Translations under genes and position numbers: made by a program | NCBI GenBank assembly: GCA_038248505.1 | Contig: JBBRXJ010000017.1 | Coordinates: forward strand, 1 to 43,287 | DNA: 43,287 bases | Origin: JBBRXJ01 sp038248505 | Lineage (GTDB): Bacteria; Bacteroidota; Bacteroidia; Bacteroidales; JBBRXJ01 | Direction of reading: 5' to 3' | Notes under the pieces: model-generated | What the model was told of the DNA's origin: nothing | The model's database searches: none | What the model saw: the letters and a program-made list of their open reading frames with translations, nothing else | In this document: positions 42,875 through 43,287 of the stretch, piece after piece | How the letters are laid out: each line of letters starts with the position of its first letter | Position numbering within the stretch: position 1 is the stretch's first letter

Positions 42875-43287
42875 TTATTTTAGAATCTCAGCAAGTTTAG
42901 ATTCTAGTGCTTGGTTGTAAAGATTGCGTTCAATAATTCTACCTTCCTTATCGAGCAATACATTAGCAGGTATTGAATTAACGTTATATAATGGCACTAC
43001 AACTGAACTCCAAAATTTTAAATCACTAACATGTATCCATGTTAATTTATCTTGCTCAATGCAGCGTACCCAAGATTCTTTTGCTTTATCAAGTGAAACA
43101 GCATAAATTTCAAAACCTTTATCTTTAAAACGATTGTAAATGCGAACTAAATTGGGATTTTCTTTTCTGCAAGGCCCGCACCATGATGCCCAAAAGTCAA
43201 GCAATACATATTTTCCGCGTAAGGAAGATAATGCAATTTCGTTTCCATTTGGACTAGGTAGCGATATTTCAGGGGCAACATTACCAG
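42875..43287 (-). CDS. TlpA/ResA-type thioredoxin-like protein (5' end cut by window)
   Basis: Partial gene: the frame stays open to the right edge of the window, and I read upstream of the first listed start (a TTG at 43204) a further 27 residues, GNVAPEISLPSPNGNEIALS and then SLRGKYV, before LLDFWASWCGPCRKENP. This is the classic AhpC/TSA-TlpA entry with the redox pair WCGPC. The C-terminal part (IPANVLLDKEGRIIERNL) carries the cis-Pro-like region and closing strand. Proteins of this type act as envelope thiol-disulfide reductants, for example in cytochrome c maturation. The N terminus and any signal peptide lie outside. Confidence 0.9.
   Translation of the reverse strand, partial: GNVAPEISLPSPNGNEIALSSLRGKYVLLDFWASWCGPCRKENPNLVRIYNRFKDKGFEIYAVSLDKAKESWVRCIEQDKLTWIHVSDLKFWSSVVVPLYNVNSIPANVLLDKEGRIIERNLYNQALESKLAEILK

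Noticed and set aside
1..43287. Insertion sequences, prophage, CRISPR array, toxin-antitoxin or defence genes.
   Set aside because: No transposase, integrase, phage, Cas or toxin-like protein appears among the supported reading frames, and no regularly spaced repeats were seen.

Overview
The window comes from an AT-rich chromosome of a Bacteroidota bacterium. The evidence is a C-terminal type IX secretion (T9SS type A) sorting domain, Bacteroidota-type -7 promoter boxes (TAnnTTTG), an IPExxxVDY-family gene beside rnc-fabF-acpP, the coaX / outer-membrane protein / TPR / lptC block, a carboxypeptidase-regulatory-domain TonB receptor and a DUF5777 beta-barrel. The genus cannot be told from sequence alone. 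There is no transposase, phage gene, CRISPR array or rRNA; one tRNA-Arg(ACG) is present.

Region 1 (about 0.15-12.0 kb) is a dedicated respiratory island. A seven-gene leftward operon encodes, in transcription order, a CX4CH monoheme lipoprotein, a DUF5777 outer-membrane barrel, a Tat-exported four-cluster Fe-S protein, an NrfD-type quinone-reactive membrane protein, an unrecognised periplasmic protein with a C-terminal membrane anchor, a class I cytochrome c, and a T9SS-secreted DUF2271 protein. Divergent from it is a Crp/Fnr regulator, followed by a cysteine-rich two-CW protein, a hexaheme lipoprotein with a collagen-like stalk, an octaheme lipoprotein, and the System II cytochrome c assembly pair CcsB/CcsA that would be needed to attach at least 16 hemes. 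Together they look like a complete quinone / periplasm / outer-membrane electron route, but no terminal reductase or oxidase is recognisable, so its substrate is unknown. This is the best candidate for an undescribed system.

Region 2 (12.0-17.0 kb) holds the tRNA, a degenerate poly(A)-polymerase/CCA-enzyme-like protein and two tandem SulP anion transporters. Region 3 (17.0-25.0 kb) is housekeeping: mutS2, an IPExxxVDY gene, rnc, fabF, acpP (leftward), purN (rightward), tatA and rseP (leftward). Region 4 (25.3-36.8 kb, rightward) carries mfd, coaX, an outer-membrane protein, a TPR protein, lptC, a small membrane protein, a GH29 fucosidase, a DUF1456 gene and homoserine dehydrogenase. Region 5 (36.9-43.3 kb, leftward) carries a PpiD-type foldase, a TonB-dependent receptor, lpxH and the 3' part of a TlpA/ResA-type thioredoxin gene cut by the window edge.

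Non-coding structure of note: very long perfect hairpin terminators, a GC-rich/GA-rich repeat that starts right after the stop codon of three genes, a 13-bp perfect inverted repeat between rseP and mfd, and a cluster of ACCGAA-box palindromes between the TonB receptor and lpxH.
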